NCBI RefSeq assembly: GCF_002086695.1
Contig: NZ_MVIH01000026.1
Location: 1-40,191 of the forward strand
Direction of reading: 5' to 3'
DNA: 40,191 nt
From: Mycolicibacterium rhodesiae
GTDB lineage: Bacteria > Actinomycetota > Actinomycetes > Mycobacteriales > Mycobacteriaceae
Positions 1-7,961 of the stretch are shown piece after piece. Every line of letters starts with the position of its first letter. Position 1 is the first letter of the stretch. Position numbers and translations under genes: made by a program. The notes beneath the pieces were generated by a model, which was not told the origin of the DNA, ran no database searches, and saw only the letters and a program-made list of their open reading frames with translations.

Positions 1-61
1 GCGGTGCCCCCTGCGGGGGCGGGGTGGGCTGCTGAGGTGCCTGCTCTGGGGGCTCAGTCAT
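1..61 (-). CDS. Start of a gene with a proline/glutamine-rich N-terminus (partial)
   Basis: An ATG on the minus strand at 61 opens a frame that runs off the window edge after about 20 codons. It begins MTEPPEQAPQQ and continues rich in Pro and Gln. It starts 10 bp after the cydC stop, with a GGCGGG stretch upstream, so it may be read with the cyd genes. Such tails often precede membrane or TM2/DUF4190-type domains in mycobacteria, but nothing past residue 20 is visible, so no function is offered. Confidence 0.45.
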   Translation of the reverse strand, partial: MTEPPEQAPQQPTPPPQGAP

Positions 62-71
62 GGATTGCACG

Positions 72-1676
72 TTACCCGCCGTCGCCGATCGATAGTCGTG
101 GACAGGTGATGTCGATACCAAGTTGATGACTGGCGACCACCACGGTGCGGTCAGCGCCGAGCAGGCTGCCGTCGAGCAGGGCGGTCAGGATGCGTTGGCC
201 GTCGGCGGCATCGAGGTGCTCGGTCGGTTCGTCGAGGAGCACGATCGGGGCCGGGCACAGCAAAACCCGGGCCAGCAGCAGCCGGCGGCGCTGGCCGGCC
301 GACACCGAGGCCGCACCGCCGATCAGCACTGTGCTCAGCCCATCGGGCAGCCCGGCCAGCCAACCGTCGAGGCCCACGGCGGTCAATGCGTCCGCGAGCT
401 CGTCGTCGGTGCGGTCGCCGCGCGCCACCAACAAATTGTCCCGGACGGTGGTGTTGAACAGATGTGCGTCTTCGGCGAAATAGCTTACGGCACTCCGTAA
501 TTGAGATTCGTTGAGTTCGGTGGTCGGGATGCCGCCGATGGTCGCCACGCCCGCGGCCGGTGGCAGCAAACCGGCCAGCGTCATCAGCAGTGCGGTCTTA
601 CCCGCGCCGCTGCGCCCGGTGATCGCCAGCCGGGCCCCGGGTTGCAGGCTCAGAGCGACATGTTCACCCGTCGGGCCGCCGGGATAGCCGGCACGCAGGT
701 CGGCCGCCAGCACCGGTGTCGTGGCAAGTGGGGTGACGACGACGTCAGATTGGGTGGCTCCCGCCGGAAGCAGCTCGCGCAGGCGCGCGGCGGCGATCCT
801 GGCGCGGGTCAACGCGACTGCCGCGCCCGGCAGCGCGACGGTCGCCTCGAACGCCGAGAGCGGCAACAACATCAGCACGGCCAGCGTGGTGGGGGCGGTG
901 TGCGCGGCGATGCCGATTCCGGCGACGACGGCCCCGATCACGCCGGCTCCGATCGCCAGGGTGGGCACTGCGGCGGCCGCGGCAGCGGGTGCCGCCGCGC
1001 GGTCGATCGCCGATCCCCAATCCCGCTGGCGCTGTTCGGCTTCGGCGATCAGCGCCGGTAATCGGCCGGCCACCCGCAGCTCGGCGGCATGCTCGAGTGC
1101 GGTGACGGCAGCGATGTCACGGTCCGATTGTTGCGCGCGGGCGACGGCTTCCTGCGCCCGCGCGGCGCGTGCCGCCAGTGCAGGTGCGAGCACACCCGCG
1201 ACGAGCAGACACACCGCGAGAACGAGGGCAGCGGCGGGGGAGATCATCGCGATGACGGCGGTGGCGGCGACGCCGAGGACGGCAGCAACACCGATCGGGA
1301 CCGCGGCGCGAACGGCGACGTCGGCGAGCGTGTCCACGTCGGCGCCCACCCGGGTCAGCAGGTCACCGCTGTGCAGCCGCGCGGTGATGTCGGCCGGGCC
1401 GCGGGCCAGCCGACGGTAGATCTCGGCACGGGCGTCGGCCGCCGCGCGCAGTGCGGTGTCGTGAGAGGCCAACCGCTCGCAGTAACCGAACACCCCGCGC
1501 GAGATGCCCAGTGCGCGTACGGCCACCACGGCGATCGACAGGTCCAGCACGAGCGGCATCTGCCATGCGCGGGTGATCAGCCAGGCGGAAACCCCGGCCA
1601 GGGCCAGTGCGCTGCCCAGCGCGAGCGTGCCGAGGGCAACGGCCAGCAGCAGTCGCAGCCGGTCAAACGCGGGCAT
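72..1676 (-). CDS. cydC: CydC, subunit of the CydDC thiol/heme ABC exporter needed for cytochrome bd
   Basis: Half of the heterodimeric CydDC ABC exporter, needed to assemble cytochrome bd oxidase in the inner membrane (known for the family). The 534-residue product has an N-terminal transmembrane part (about residues 5-290). The C-terminal nucleotide-binding domain has Walker A GRSGAGKT at 354-361, a variant signature SVSAGQ near 457-462 instead of LSGGQ, Walker B ending LLDEP near 480-484, and a switch histidine in ASHQ near 517. The start at 1676 (MPAFDRL) overlaps the cydD stop by 14 bp; longer upstream starts would read back into cydD. It is the last gene of cydABDC, as in M. tuberculosis, where a fused or adjacent cydDC follows cydAB. 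Confidence 0.93.
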   Translation of the reverse strand: MPAFDRLRLLLAVALGTLALGSALALAGVSAWLITRAWQMPLVLDLSIAVVAVRALGISRGVFGYCERLASHDTALRAAADARAEIYRRLARGPADITARLHSGDLLTRVGADVDTLADVAVRAAVPIGVAAVLGVAATAVIAMISPAAALVLAVCLLVAGVLAPALAARAARAQEAVARAQQSDRDIAAVTALEHAAELRVAGRLPALIAEAEQRQRDWGSAIDRAAAPAAAAAAVPTLAIGAGVIGAVVAGIGIAAHTAPTTLAVLMLLPLSAFEATVALPGAAVALTRARIAAARLRELLPAGATQSDVVVTPLATTPVLAADLRAGYPGGPTGEHVALSLQPGARLAITGRSGAGKTALLMTLAGLLPPAAGVATIGGIPTTELNESQLRSAVSYFAEDAHLFNTTVRDNLLVARGDRTDDELADALTAVGLDGWLAGLPDGLSTVLIGGAASVSAGQRRRLLLARVLLCPAPIVLLDEPTEHLDAADGQRILTALLDGSLLGADRTVVVASHQLGIDITCPRLSIGDGG

Positions 1677-3327
1677 GCTGATCGGCCTCCACCGCGATGA
1701 CGTGGTCGGCGATCCGGACCACACTGTCTCGATGCGCGACGACCACGACGGTTGATCCGCCTGCTGCGCGCTCACGGATCGCTTCCAGCACAGTCGCTTC
1801 GGTGGCCTCATCGAGATGCGAGGTCGGTTCGTCGAGCAGCAGCACGGGCGCGCGGGACCCGAGTACCCGGGCCAGGCCCAGCCGCTGGCGTTGTCCCAGG
1901 GACAACCCCACCCCGCCGCGGCCGAGCAGGGTGTCCGATCCGTTGGGCAGTGCGGCCAATACCTCGGTGAAACCGGCTGCGTCGCAGGCGGCTTGAGGAT
2001 CGGTGAGCGCGCCGAACAGTGCGAGGTTCTCCGCGACGGTGCCGGGAATGATCACCGGGCGTTGAGCCAGCCAGGCCAGCTGCCGCCACCAGGCCGGCCG
2101 ATCCAGATCGTCGACGTCGACACCGTCGACGAAGATCCGGCCCTGGGTGGGGCTGACCAGTCCGGCTATTGCGAGCACGGTGGTGGTCTTGCCTGCGCCG
2201 TTGGCGCCGGTGAGTACGGTGACGCTGCCGGGCGGTATGCGGCCGGACAGCCGGCGCGGTGACATCCCGTCCCGGCCTGCGACACTCAGGGCGTCGAGCA
2301 CGATCTCCGCGCCCGCCGCATCGACGACGCGGGTGCCGTTCAACGGCGCCGGATTCTGCTCGATCAAGGCGAATGCCTTGTCGGAAGCCGCCTTTCCGTT
2401 CTGTGCGGCATGGAATTCGACGCCGACTCGGCGTAGCGGCCAGAACACGTCGGGCGCCAACAACAACACGGTCAGCCCGGCTGCCAGGCTCATCTCGCCG
2501 TACACCAGTCGCAGACCGATGCTGACCGCGACGAGCGCGACACCCAGGGTGGCGATGAGTTCGAGCACCAGTGCCGACAGGAAGGCGATGCGCAGGGTGG
2601 CCATAGCCGAACGACGGTGGGCGGCACTGAGCGTGGTGATGCGCTGCGCAGGTCCGTCGGCGCGGCCGAGGGCGCGCAGGGTGGGGATGCCTGCGATGAG
2701 GTCCAGCAGCCGGGCCTGCAACGTGGTCATCGCTGCCAGCGCCGCGGCCGATCGCTCCGCGGTGGCCAGCCCGATCAGCACCATGAAGATCGGGATCAGG
2801 GGCAGCGCGACAAGGACGATCACCGCGGACTGAAAGTCGTTGAACGCGATCACCACCACAGTGGCCGGCGTGAGGATGGCTGCCAGGAACAGTGCAGGCA
2901 GATATGCCGTGAAGTACGGCCGCAGACCGTCCAGCCCGGTGGTGACGACGGTTGCGGCGTCGTCGCGTTGGGCATCGCGCGCACCGGGCGGCAGCGCCGT
3001 CACCGTACGCAGCACCTGGCCGCCCAGGTCGGCGATCACCGCGCTGGCACCACGCTGACCGAGCCGGCCCTGCAGCCACTGGGTCAGCGCCCGAAACAGC
3101 CAGAGCCCGGCCAGGATCGCCAGTTCGGCACGCCAATGGCCGAGGGAGCGGGTGGCTGGGTCGGTGATGACGCCGGCCACCAGATGGCCGAGGAGCACGG
3201 CGCCGGCGATCGCGCAGCCCGCGATCAGTGTCCCGCAGCCGACTGTCGCGACGAGATATTGGCGCACAGCCGACGAGGCCCGCCACAGACGTGGGTCCAG
3301 CGGGCCCGACCGGCGAGGGGAGCTCAG
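1663..3327 (-). CDS. cydD: CydD, subunit of the CydDC ABC exporter
   Basis: Partner of CydC in the exporter that supports cytochrome bd assembly. The transmembrane domain covers about residues 25-310. The ATPase domain has Walker A GANGAGKT at 374-381, signature LSLGQ near 475-479, Walker B LLLDEP near 496-501 and a switch His in AHRD near 532. The start is a problem. The typical CydD N-terminal motif PLDPRLW lies upstream of the first in-frame GTG (3267), and no ATG, GTG or TTG precedes it for a long way. I therefore place the start at a CTG at 3327, whose CTGA overlaps the cydB stop in the usual 4-bp coupled arrangement. The GTG at 3267 is the fallback and would remove the conserved motif. 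The 3' end overlaps cydC by 14 bp. Confidence 0.9.
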   Translation of the reverse strand: MSSPRRSGPLDPRLWRASSAVRQYLVATVGCGTLIAGCAIAGAVLLGHLVAGVITDPATRSLGHWRAELAILAGLWLFRALTQWLQGRLGQRGASAVIADLGGQVLRTVTALPPGARDAQRDDAATVVTTGLDGLRPYFTAYLPALFLAAILTPATVVVIAFNDFQSAVIVLVALPLIPIFMVLIGLATAERSAAALAAMTTLQARLLDLIAGIPTLRALGRADGPAQRITTLSAAHRRSAMATLRIAFLSALVLELIATLGVALVAVSIGLRLVYGEMSLAAGLTVLLLAPDVFWPLRRVGVEFHAAQNGKAASDKAFALIEQNPAPLNGTRVVDAAGAEIVLDALSVAGRDGMSPRRLSGRIPPGSVTVLTGANGAGKTTTVLAIAGLVSPTQGRIFVDGVDVDDLDRPAWWRQLAWLAQRPVIIPGTVAENLALFGALTDPQAACDAAGFTEVLAALPNGSDTLLGRGGVGLSLGQRQRLGLARVLGSRAPVLLLDEPTSHLDEATEATVLEAIRERAAGGSTVVVVAHRDSVVRIADHVIAVEADQHARV

Positions 3328-4367
3328 GGCACGCGCCTCAGGGGCAGGCCGACGGACGTCGGAATCGACTCCGCGAAGACACGCTTGCGGAACACCCAGT
3401 ACGTCCAGCCCTGGTAGATCAGCACGATCGGGGTGAATATGGCGGCCGCCCAGGTCATCACCTTCAGGGTGTACGGGCTGGACGAACCGTTGTAGATCGT
3501 CAGGTCGTAGGCCGGGTCGATGGTCGACGGGACCAGGTTGGGGTACAGCGACCCGAACAGCAACGTCACCGCCGCGGCGACGACGATCGTGGTGGCCAGG
3601 AACGCCCAGCCTTCCCGCGCGGCCCGCGCCGCGGCGACGGCCGCCAGTTGCGCAACCACCGCGATGGCCAGCACAGCCCAGGTCCACGACTTGCCGTGCG
3701 CCAGTTGCGTCCACACGCCGAACGCGGCAACCAGCACCGTCGCGGGCACGCAGAGGGTGCGAGCCAATCCGACGGCATCGCTACGCACGGCGCCGCCGCT
3801 CTTCAGAGCCAGGAACACTGCACCGTGAAACAGGAACAACGAGCAGGTGGCCAGCCCACCGAGCAGGGTGTACGGGTTCAGCACATCCGACACCGCGAGG
3901 TCGGCGACGTTCTTGTCCGGGCCCACCGGTAGTCCGTTGACCAGGACCGCGAACGCGACGCCCCACAAGATTGCCGGTAGCCACGAGCCGGCGGCGATGC
4001 CGATATCGCACCAGCGGCGCCACTTCGGATCGTCGATCTTGCCGCGCCATTCGATCGCCACGACTCGCGCGATCATCGATAGCAGGATCACCAGCAGCGG
4101 CAGGTACAGCGTCGAGAACACGGTGGCATACCAGTGCGGAAAGGCCGCGAACATGGCCCCGCCGGCCGTGATCAGCCACACCTCGTTGCCGTCCCAGACC
4201 GGGCCGATGGTGTTCAGCACCGCCCTGCGATGAGTCTCGTTATCGCCCTTGCCGATCCGGCCCAGCCACGCCATCACCATGCCGACGCCGAAGTCGAAGC
4301 CCTCCAGGACGAAGAAGCCCAGGAACAGCACCGCCACGATCACGAACCAAATCTGTTGCAGCCCCAT
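3324..4367 (-). CDS. cydB: Cytochrome bd ubiquinol/menaquinol oxidase subunit II
   Basis: Second subunit of the high-affinity terminal oxidase cytochrome bd. It is a 347-residue polytopic membrane protein with the family motifs GFDFGVGM near residues 23-30 and NTIGPVWDGNEVW near 52-64. The start at 4367 (MGLQQIW) is preceded by GAGGAG at good spacing, so the longer open frame upstream is not used. It follows cydA by only 10 bp, and its TGA overlaps the proposed CTG start of cydD, which points to one transcript. Length and hydrophobic pattern are normal for CydB. Confidence 0.96.
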   Translation of the reverse strand: MGLQQIWFVIVAVLFLGFFVLEGFDFGVGMVMAWLGRIGKGDNETHRRAVLNTIGPVWDGNEVWLITAGGAMFAAFPHWYATVFSTLYLPLLVILLSMIARVVAIEWRGKIDDPKWRRWCDIGIAAGSWLPAILWGVAFAVLVNGLPVGPDKNVADLAVSDVLNPYTLLGGLATCSLFLFHGAVFLALKSGGAVRSDAVGLARTLCVPATVLVAAFGVWTQLAHGKSWTWAVLAIAVVAQLAAVAAARAAREGWAFLATTIVVAAAVTLLFGSLYPNLVPSTIDPAYDLTIYNGSSSPYTLKVMTWAAAIFTPIVLIYQGWTYWVFRKRVFAESIPTSVGLPLRRVP

Positions 4368-4377
4368 GATCAGCTCC

Positions 4378-5826
4378 TCAGTAGGCGAATGACAGGGGCG
4401 CGACTTCGTCGTCGCCGGGTGGGGTGGGTGGCGCCGGTTCGGCGTCGTGCTCGAGCGGCCCCGCGGTGACATAGCGGCGGATCAGGTAGAACCACACCAC
4501 CGCCAGCACCGCGTAGATCAATGTGAACGAGATCAGCGACACCCAGACCAGACCAGGCCCGTGCAGTGACACGCCTTGCCGCACGGTCAGCCGGACCAGT
4601 TGGTCGCCGTCGGGGTTGGGCGCGACCACCCACGGCTGGCGGCCCATTTCGGTGAACACCCAGCCGGCGATGGACGCCAGGAACGGGGTCGGAAGAGTCC
4701 AGAGCGCGAAGCGCGAATACCACCTCGTGCCGGGCACCCGCCCGCGCCGGGTCAGCCACAACGTGGTCAGCGCGAACAGCAACGGCACCGCCATCAGGCC
4801 GATCATCACGCGGAAGGCCCAGTAGGTGACGAACAGATTCGGCACGTACCACCCGGGGCCGAACTTCTGTTCATATTGCTGCTGAAGGTCGTTAGTGCCC
4901 TGCAATGTCACGCCGCTGAACTTGCCCTCGGCCAGGAACGGCAGTGCGAACGGCACTTCGATGACGCGGGTGATGCTGTCGCAGTTGTTGTGGGTGCCGA
5001 CGGTCAGAAGGGACAAGTTGGGATCGGTTTCGGTGTGGCACAACGATTCCGCGGCGGCCATCTTCATCGGCTGCTGATGGAACATCAGCTTGCCTTGCAC
5101 GTCGCCGGTGAAGAACAAACCGACACAGGCGACCAGAGCCACCAGCGAACCGAGGATCGCCCCCGGTCGGTACAGGGCGGTGGCGTCGGGCGCTCCCTTG
5201 GCGCGCACCATCCACCACGCACACACGGTCGCCACGAACGTCGCCGCGGTGAGGAACGACGCTGCCACCGCGTGCCAGAACGCGGCGATTCCGGTGTTGT
5301 TGGTGAACAACTCGACGATGCTCTGCAGCTCGGCGCGACCCGTCGCCGGGTTGAACCGGGTGCCCACCGGGTGCTGCATCCACGAGTTCGCCGTAATGAT
5401 GAAGAACGCCGACAGGTTGACCGCGATGGCGACCAGCCAGATCGACGTCAGGTGCAGCCAGCGGGGGAGTCGGGTCCATCCGAATATCCACAGCCCGATG
5501 AAGGTCGACTCCAGGAAGAACGCGACCAGGCCCTCCAACGCCAGCGGTGCGCCGAACACATCGCCGACGAAGCGGGAGTATTCGCTCCAGTTCATCCCGA
5601 ACTGGAACTCCTGGACGATGCCGGTCGCGACACCGATGGCGAAGTTGATCAGGAAGATCTTGCCGAAGAATTTGGTCAGCCGGTACCAGGCCGGATTGTC
5701 CGTGATCACCCAGATCGTCTGCATGACAGCGATCAACGGCGCCAGCCCGATGGTCAGCGGCACGAAGATGAAGTGGTAGACCGTCGTGATTCCGAATTGC
5801 CACCGGGACACGTCAAGAGCACTCAT
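4378..5826 (-). CDS. cydA: Cytochrome bd oxidase subunit I
   Basis: Heme-carrying subunit of cytochrome bd, which oxidises menaquinol and reduces oxygen to water in the plasma membrane. The 482-residue product shows the expected heme ligands: His18 in TTVYHFIF, His185 in AFWHAV and Met341 in FRVMIG. It also has the acidic proton-path residues Glu98 and Glu106 in ALEGLVAFFLEST, and the quinol-site motif GRQPW at 395-399. The start ATG at 5826 follows a GGAGAG site; an in-frame TTG at 5841 is possible but less likely. First gene of cydABDC. In mycobacteria this operon responds to hypoxia through CRP and RegX3 (known); I see no clear CRP site here, but a long palindrome lies just upstream. Confidence 0.97.
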   Translation of the reverse strand: MSALDVSRWQFGITTVYHFIFVPLTIGLAPLIAVMQTIWVITDNPAWYRLTKFFGKIFLINFAIGVATGIVQEFQFGMNWSEYSRFVGDVFGAPLALEGLVAFFLESTFIGLWIFGWTRLPRWLHLTSIWLVAIAVNLSAFFIITANSWMQHPVGTRFNPATGRAELQSIVELFTNNTGIAAFWHAVAASFLTAATFVATVCAWWMVRAKGAPDATALYRPGAILGSLVALVACVGLFFTGDVQGKLMFHQQPMKMAAAESLCHTETDPNLSLLTVGTHNNCDSITRVIEVPFALPFLAEGKFSGVTLQGTNDLQQQYEQKFGPGWYVPNLFVTYWAFRVMIGLMAVPLLFALTTLWLTRRGRVPGTRWYSRFALWTLPTPFLASIAGWVFTEMGRQPWVVAPNPDGDQLVRLTVRQGVSLHGPGLVWVSLISFTLIYAVLAVVWFYLIRRYVTAGPLEHDAEPAPPTPPGDDEVAPLSFAY

Positions 5827-5852
5827 CGCGGAACTCTCCAACCAACGCGAAA

Positions 5853-5898
5853 GGCGCGGATCGCCAATCTACGACAGAGTGTAGTAGCGATCCGCGCC
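5853..5898. promoter_or_regulatory. Long palindrome upstream of cydA (operator, leader hairpin or terminator)
   Basis: Perfect 12-bp arms GGCGCGGATCGC (5853-5864) and GCGATCCGCGCC (5887-5898) flank a 22-nt centre that itself holds CTAC/GTAG (5869-5872, 5881-5884). The element sits 27 bp before the cydA ATG and 40 bp after the stop of the preceding minus-strand gene. It could end the upstream transcript, form a hairpin in the cydA leader, or bind a dimeric regulator. The sequence alone does not decide. Confidence 0.6.
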
Positions 5899-5937
5899 GT
5901 TCGCGCTAGAGCCTTTTGGCCTTTTGTGACGAGAATC

Positions 5938-6519
5938 CTAGGGCTGAGCGGCCGTGATCCGTTGTCCGATCTCTTTCGAGGCCTTGCGGATTCCGAAGGA
6001 GGCCACGATCTCGAACACGCCGATCACGACGAGCCAGATGCCCACGACGAGGGTCAGTGTGGCCAGCGACGGGAACGGCGACGCCAGCACGACGATGCCG
6101 GCGATGAGGCTGATCACGCCGACGAAGATCTCCCAGCCGCGGCCGGGAGTGTCCGGATCGCTGATCGCGGACACGGCGGTGGCGACGCCACGGAAGATGA
6201 AGCCCACGCCGATCCAGATCGCCAGCAGCAGAATGGAGTTCTGGATGCTGCGGAAGCACAGCACCGCCAGGATGAGGGCCGCGGCACCACTGATGAACAG
6301 CATGACCCGGCCGCCGGCCGACACGTGCAGGGTGAAGGCGTGGAACACCTGCGAGATGCCCGTCACCAGAAGGTAGGCGCCGAAGAAGATCGCGGCGACG
6401 AGGATGGAGATTCCCGGCCAGACGAGTACCAGGACTCCGAGAACGAGCGACAGAACGCCCGACAGCAGGACCGACTTCCACAGATGCGGCAGAAGCGGCG
6501 GGGCAGAGGTGGTTGTCAT
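5938..6519 (-). CDS. HdeD/DUF308-family membrane protein (Rv1624c-like position)
   Basis: A 193-residue protein, almost entirely hydrophobic, with about six membrane helices arranged as short hairpins and a short polar N-terminus (MTTTSAPPLLPHLW). Repeated segments such as LVLGVLVLVWPGIS and LIAGIVVLASPFPS match the internal repeats of the HdeD/DUF308 family, best known from the E. coli acid-resistance membrane protein. The mycobacterial member has no proven function. The start at 6519 was chosen because upstream codons are not protein-like. It lies directly upstream of the cyd operon, as Rv1624c does in M. tuberculosis. Confidence 0.85.
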   Translation of the reverse strand: MTTTSAPPLLPHLWKSVLLSGVLSLVLGVLVLVWPGISILVAAIFFGAYLLVTGISQVFHAFTLHVSAGGRVMLFISGAAALILAVLCFRSIQNSILLLAIWIGVGFIFRGVATAVSAISDPDTPGRGWEIFVGVISLIAGIVVLASPFPSLATLTLVVGIWLVVIGVFEIVASFGIRKASKEIGQRITAAQP

Positions 6520-6586
6520 GGCCGGAAGTGTTGCACAGCGAATTGACGATCGACGATATTTGAGCAGTTCACCGGGTGAATCGACA

Positions 6587-6880
6587 TCAAAGAGCATCCT
6601 CATCGTCACCGCGTTCGAGCAGCGACAGCCAGAACAGCATGGTGATCAGCCCGAAAATCAGCAGCGCGGCGATCAGATCGGACCATTGGAACGGGTAGAC
6701 CTCCCCATCGATGGAGAGCACCATCAGGGTCTCGGCGATGGCGAAGAACAGGAAGAAGACGCCGAGGAACCGGCGGGCCGGCGAGCGGTGCAACCGGGTC
6801 CGGCGGACCTCCACCATCAGGCTCAGCAGCAGTACCGGCAGCACTTGGGCGAGGGTCTGGGCGGTGGGGCCGTCCATCAT
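6587..6880 (-). CDS. Small three-helix membrane protein, function unknown
   Basis: A 97-residue product from tandem ATGs at 6880/6877 (an in-frame GTG at 6922 would add 14 residues). Three hydrophobic segments are visible: near LPVLLLSLMVEV, FLGVFFLFFAIAETLMVLSI and LIAALLIFGLITMLFWL. The C-terminus is acidic (ERGDDEDAL). No family is recognised. It lies 67 bp upstream of the HdeD-like gene on the same strand and is divergent from the amino-acid transporter lipoprotein gene. The ribosome site is weak, so the start is uncertain. Confidence 0.7.
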   Translation of the reverse strand: MMDGPTAQTLAQVLPVLLLSLMVEVRRTRLHRSPARRFLGVFFLFFAIAETLMVLSIDGEVYPFQWSDLIAALLIFGLITMLFWLSLLERGDDEDAL

Positions 6881-6955
6881 GACGAAGTGGACTCGATTCA
6901 GGTCAGGCACGCCGGGCCACACTAGCTGTGCGTACCTGTGGATCCGCTGCCAGAT

Positions 6956-7001
6956 GGTTACGGTGCTACTACTGTTCCGTTACCGGGAGTACAAAACCCG
7001 G
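6956..7001. promoter_or_regulatory. Inverted repeats upstream of the amino-acid transporter operon
   Basis: GGTTACGG (6956-6963) and CCGTTACC (6977-6984) form a 7-of-8 inverted repeat with a 13-nt centre. Next to it CCGGG/CCCGG (6983-6987, 6997-7001) forms a small hairpin. They lie 59-104 bp before the GTG start at 7060, in the divergent promoter region. A nitrogen regulator such as GlnR is a plausible guess for an amino-acid importer, but the site does not clearly fit its consensus. Confidence 0.3.
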
Positions 7002-7059
7002 ATCAGGCCATTAGTTTCGGGCAGGACGGCCCGGATGCAGTCGAGAGAAAGAGGCAACC

Positions 7060-7956
7060 GTGCAGAAATGGTGTCGCATTGCTGGAGTGGTAGCCGTAGC
7101 GGGTGCCATGGCCCTGTCGGGCTGCAGCAGCAAGAATGACTCTGGGGCAGGCCCGTCGACCGCGACCACCGCGGCCAAGGCGCAGAAGGTCGACGAGATC
7201 GCCGCGACTGTTCCCGACGACATCAAGAAGTCGGGAAAGCTGGTCGTCGGGGTGAACATCCCTTACGCCCCCAACGAATTCAAGGATTCGAGCGGCAAGA
7301 TCGTCGGCTTCGACGTCGACCTGATGAATGCCATCGCTTCCACGATGGGCTTGACCGCCGACTTCCGCGAAGCCGACTTCGCCAAGATCATCCCCTCGAT
7401 CCAGCAGGGCACCTTCAACGTCGGTATGTCGTCGTTCACCGACACCAAGGAGCGCCAGCAGTCGGTGGACTTCGTCGACTACTTCAACGCGGGCATCATG
7501 TGGGCGCAGCGGCCCGGCTCGCCGATCGACCCGAACAACGCGTGCGGCAAGAAGGTCGCCGTGCAGGCGACCACCACCGAGGAAACCGACGAGCTCCCCA
7601 AGAAGAGCAAGGCGTGCACCGATGCGGGTAAGCCGGCCATCGAGATCCTGAAGTTCGACGGGCAGGACGCCGCCACCAACGCGGTGGTACTCGGTCAGGC
7701 CGACGCGATGTCGGCGGATTCGCCGGTGACCGCCTACGCCATCAAGCAGAGCAACGGCAAGCTCGAGGCCGCCGGCGAGATCTTCGACTCGGCGCCCTAC
7801 GGTTGGCCGGTCGCCAAGGGCTCACCGTTGGCCGCTTCCCTGCAGAAGGCGCTCGAACACCTCATCGAGACCGGTGATTACAAGACGATCGCCGGCAACT
7901 GGGGTGTTGAAGCCGGAATGATCACCAAGCCGGTCATCAACGGGGGGACCAGCTAA
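7060..7956 (+). CDS. Polar amino-acid ABC transporter substrate-binding lipoprotein
   Basis: Family 3 extracytoplasmic solute-binding protein, 298 residues, expected to capture a polar amino acid outside the membrane. The signal peptide ends in lipobox LSGC with the lipidated cysteine at 22, followed by a Ser/Thr/Ala-rich linker. The mature domain has typical features: KLVVGVNIPYAPNEF, GFDVDLMNAIA and SSFTDTKERQQSVDFVDYF. Specificity cannot be read directly; Glu/Gln/Asp-type or basic amino acids are the usual options. The GTG start at 7060 follows an AGAGAAAGAGG ribosome site. It leads a three-gene operon with permease and ATPase genes 5 bp downstream and overlapping. The block is absent from the corresponding M. 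tuberculosis order. Confidence 0.93.
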   Translation: MQKWCRIAGVVAVAGAMALSGCSSKNDSGAGPSTATTAAKAQKVDEIAATVPDDIKKSGKLVVGVNIPYAPNEFKDSSGKIVGFDVDLMNAIASTMGLTADFREADFAKIIPSIQQGTFNVGMSSFTDTKERQQSVDFVDYFNAGIMWAQRPGSPIDPNNACGKKVAVQATTTEETDELPKKSKACTDAGKPAIEILKFDGQDAATNAVVLGQADAMSADSPVTAYAIKQSNGKLEAAGEIFDSAPYGWPVAKGSPLAASLQKALEHLIETGDYKTIAGNWGVEAGMITKPVINGGTS

Positions 7957-7961
7957 CCGAT

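Noticed and set aside
6..20. GCCCCC-TGC-GGGGGC as a terminator after cydC
   Set aside because: It lies inside the first codons of the proline-rich gene; the symmetry follows from Pro and Gly codons.
5921..5940. CRP site (TGTGA) upstream of cydA
   Set aside because: Only one half-site TGTGA is present; the partner TCACA at the right spacing is missing.
4576..6546. 656-codon open frame on the plus strand opposite cydA
   Set aside because: Antisense shadow of cydA and its neighbour; composition is Arg/Gly/Asp/Gln-rich with no domain. High-GC genes commonly give such frames.
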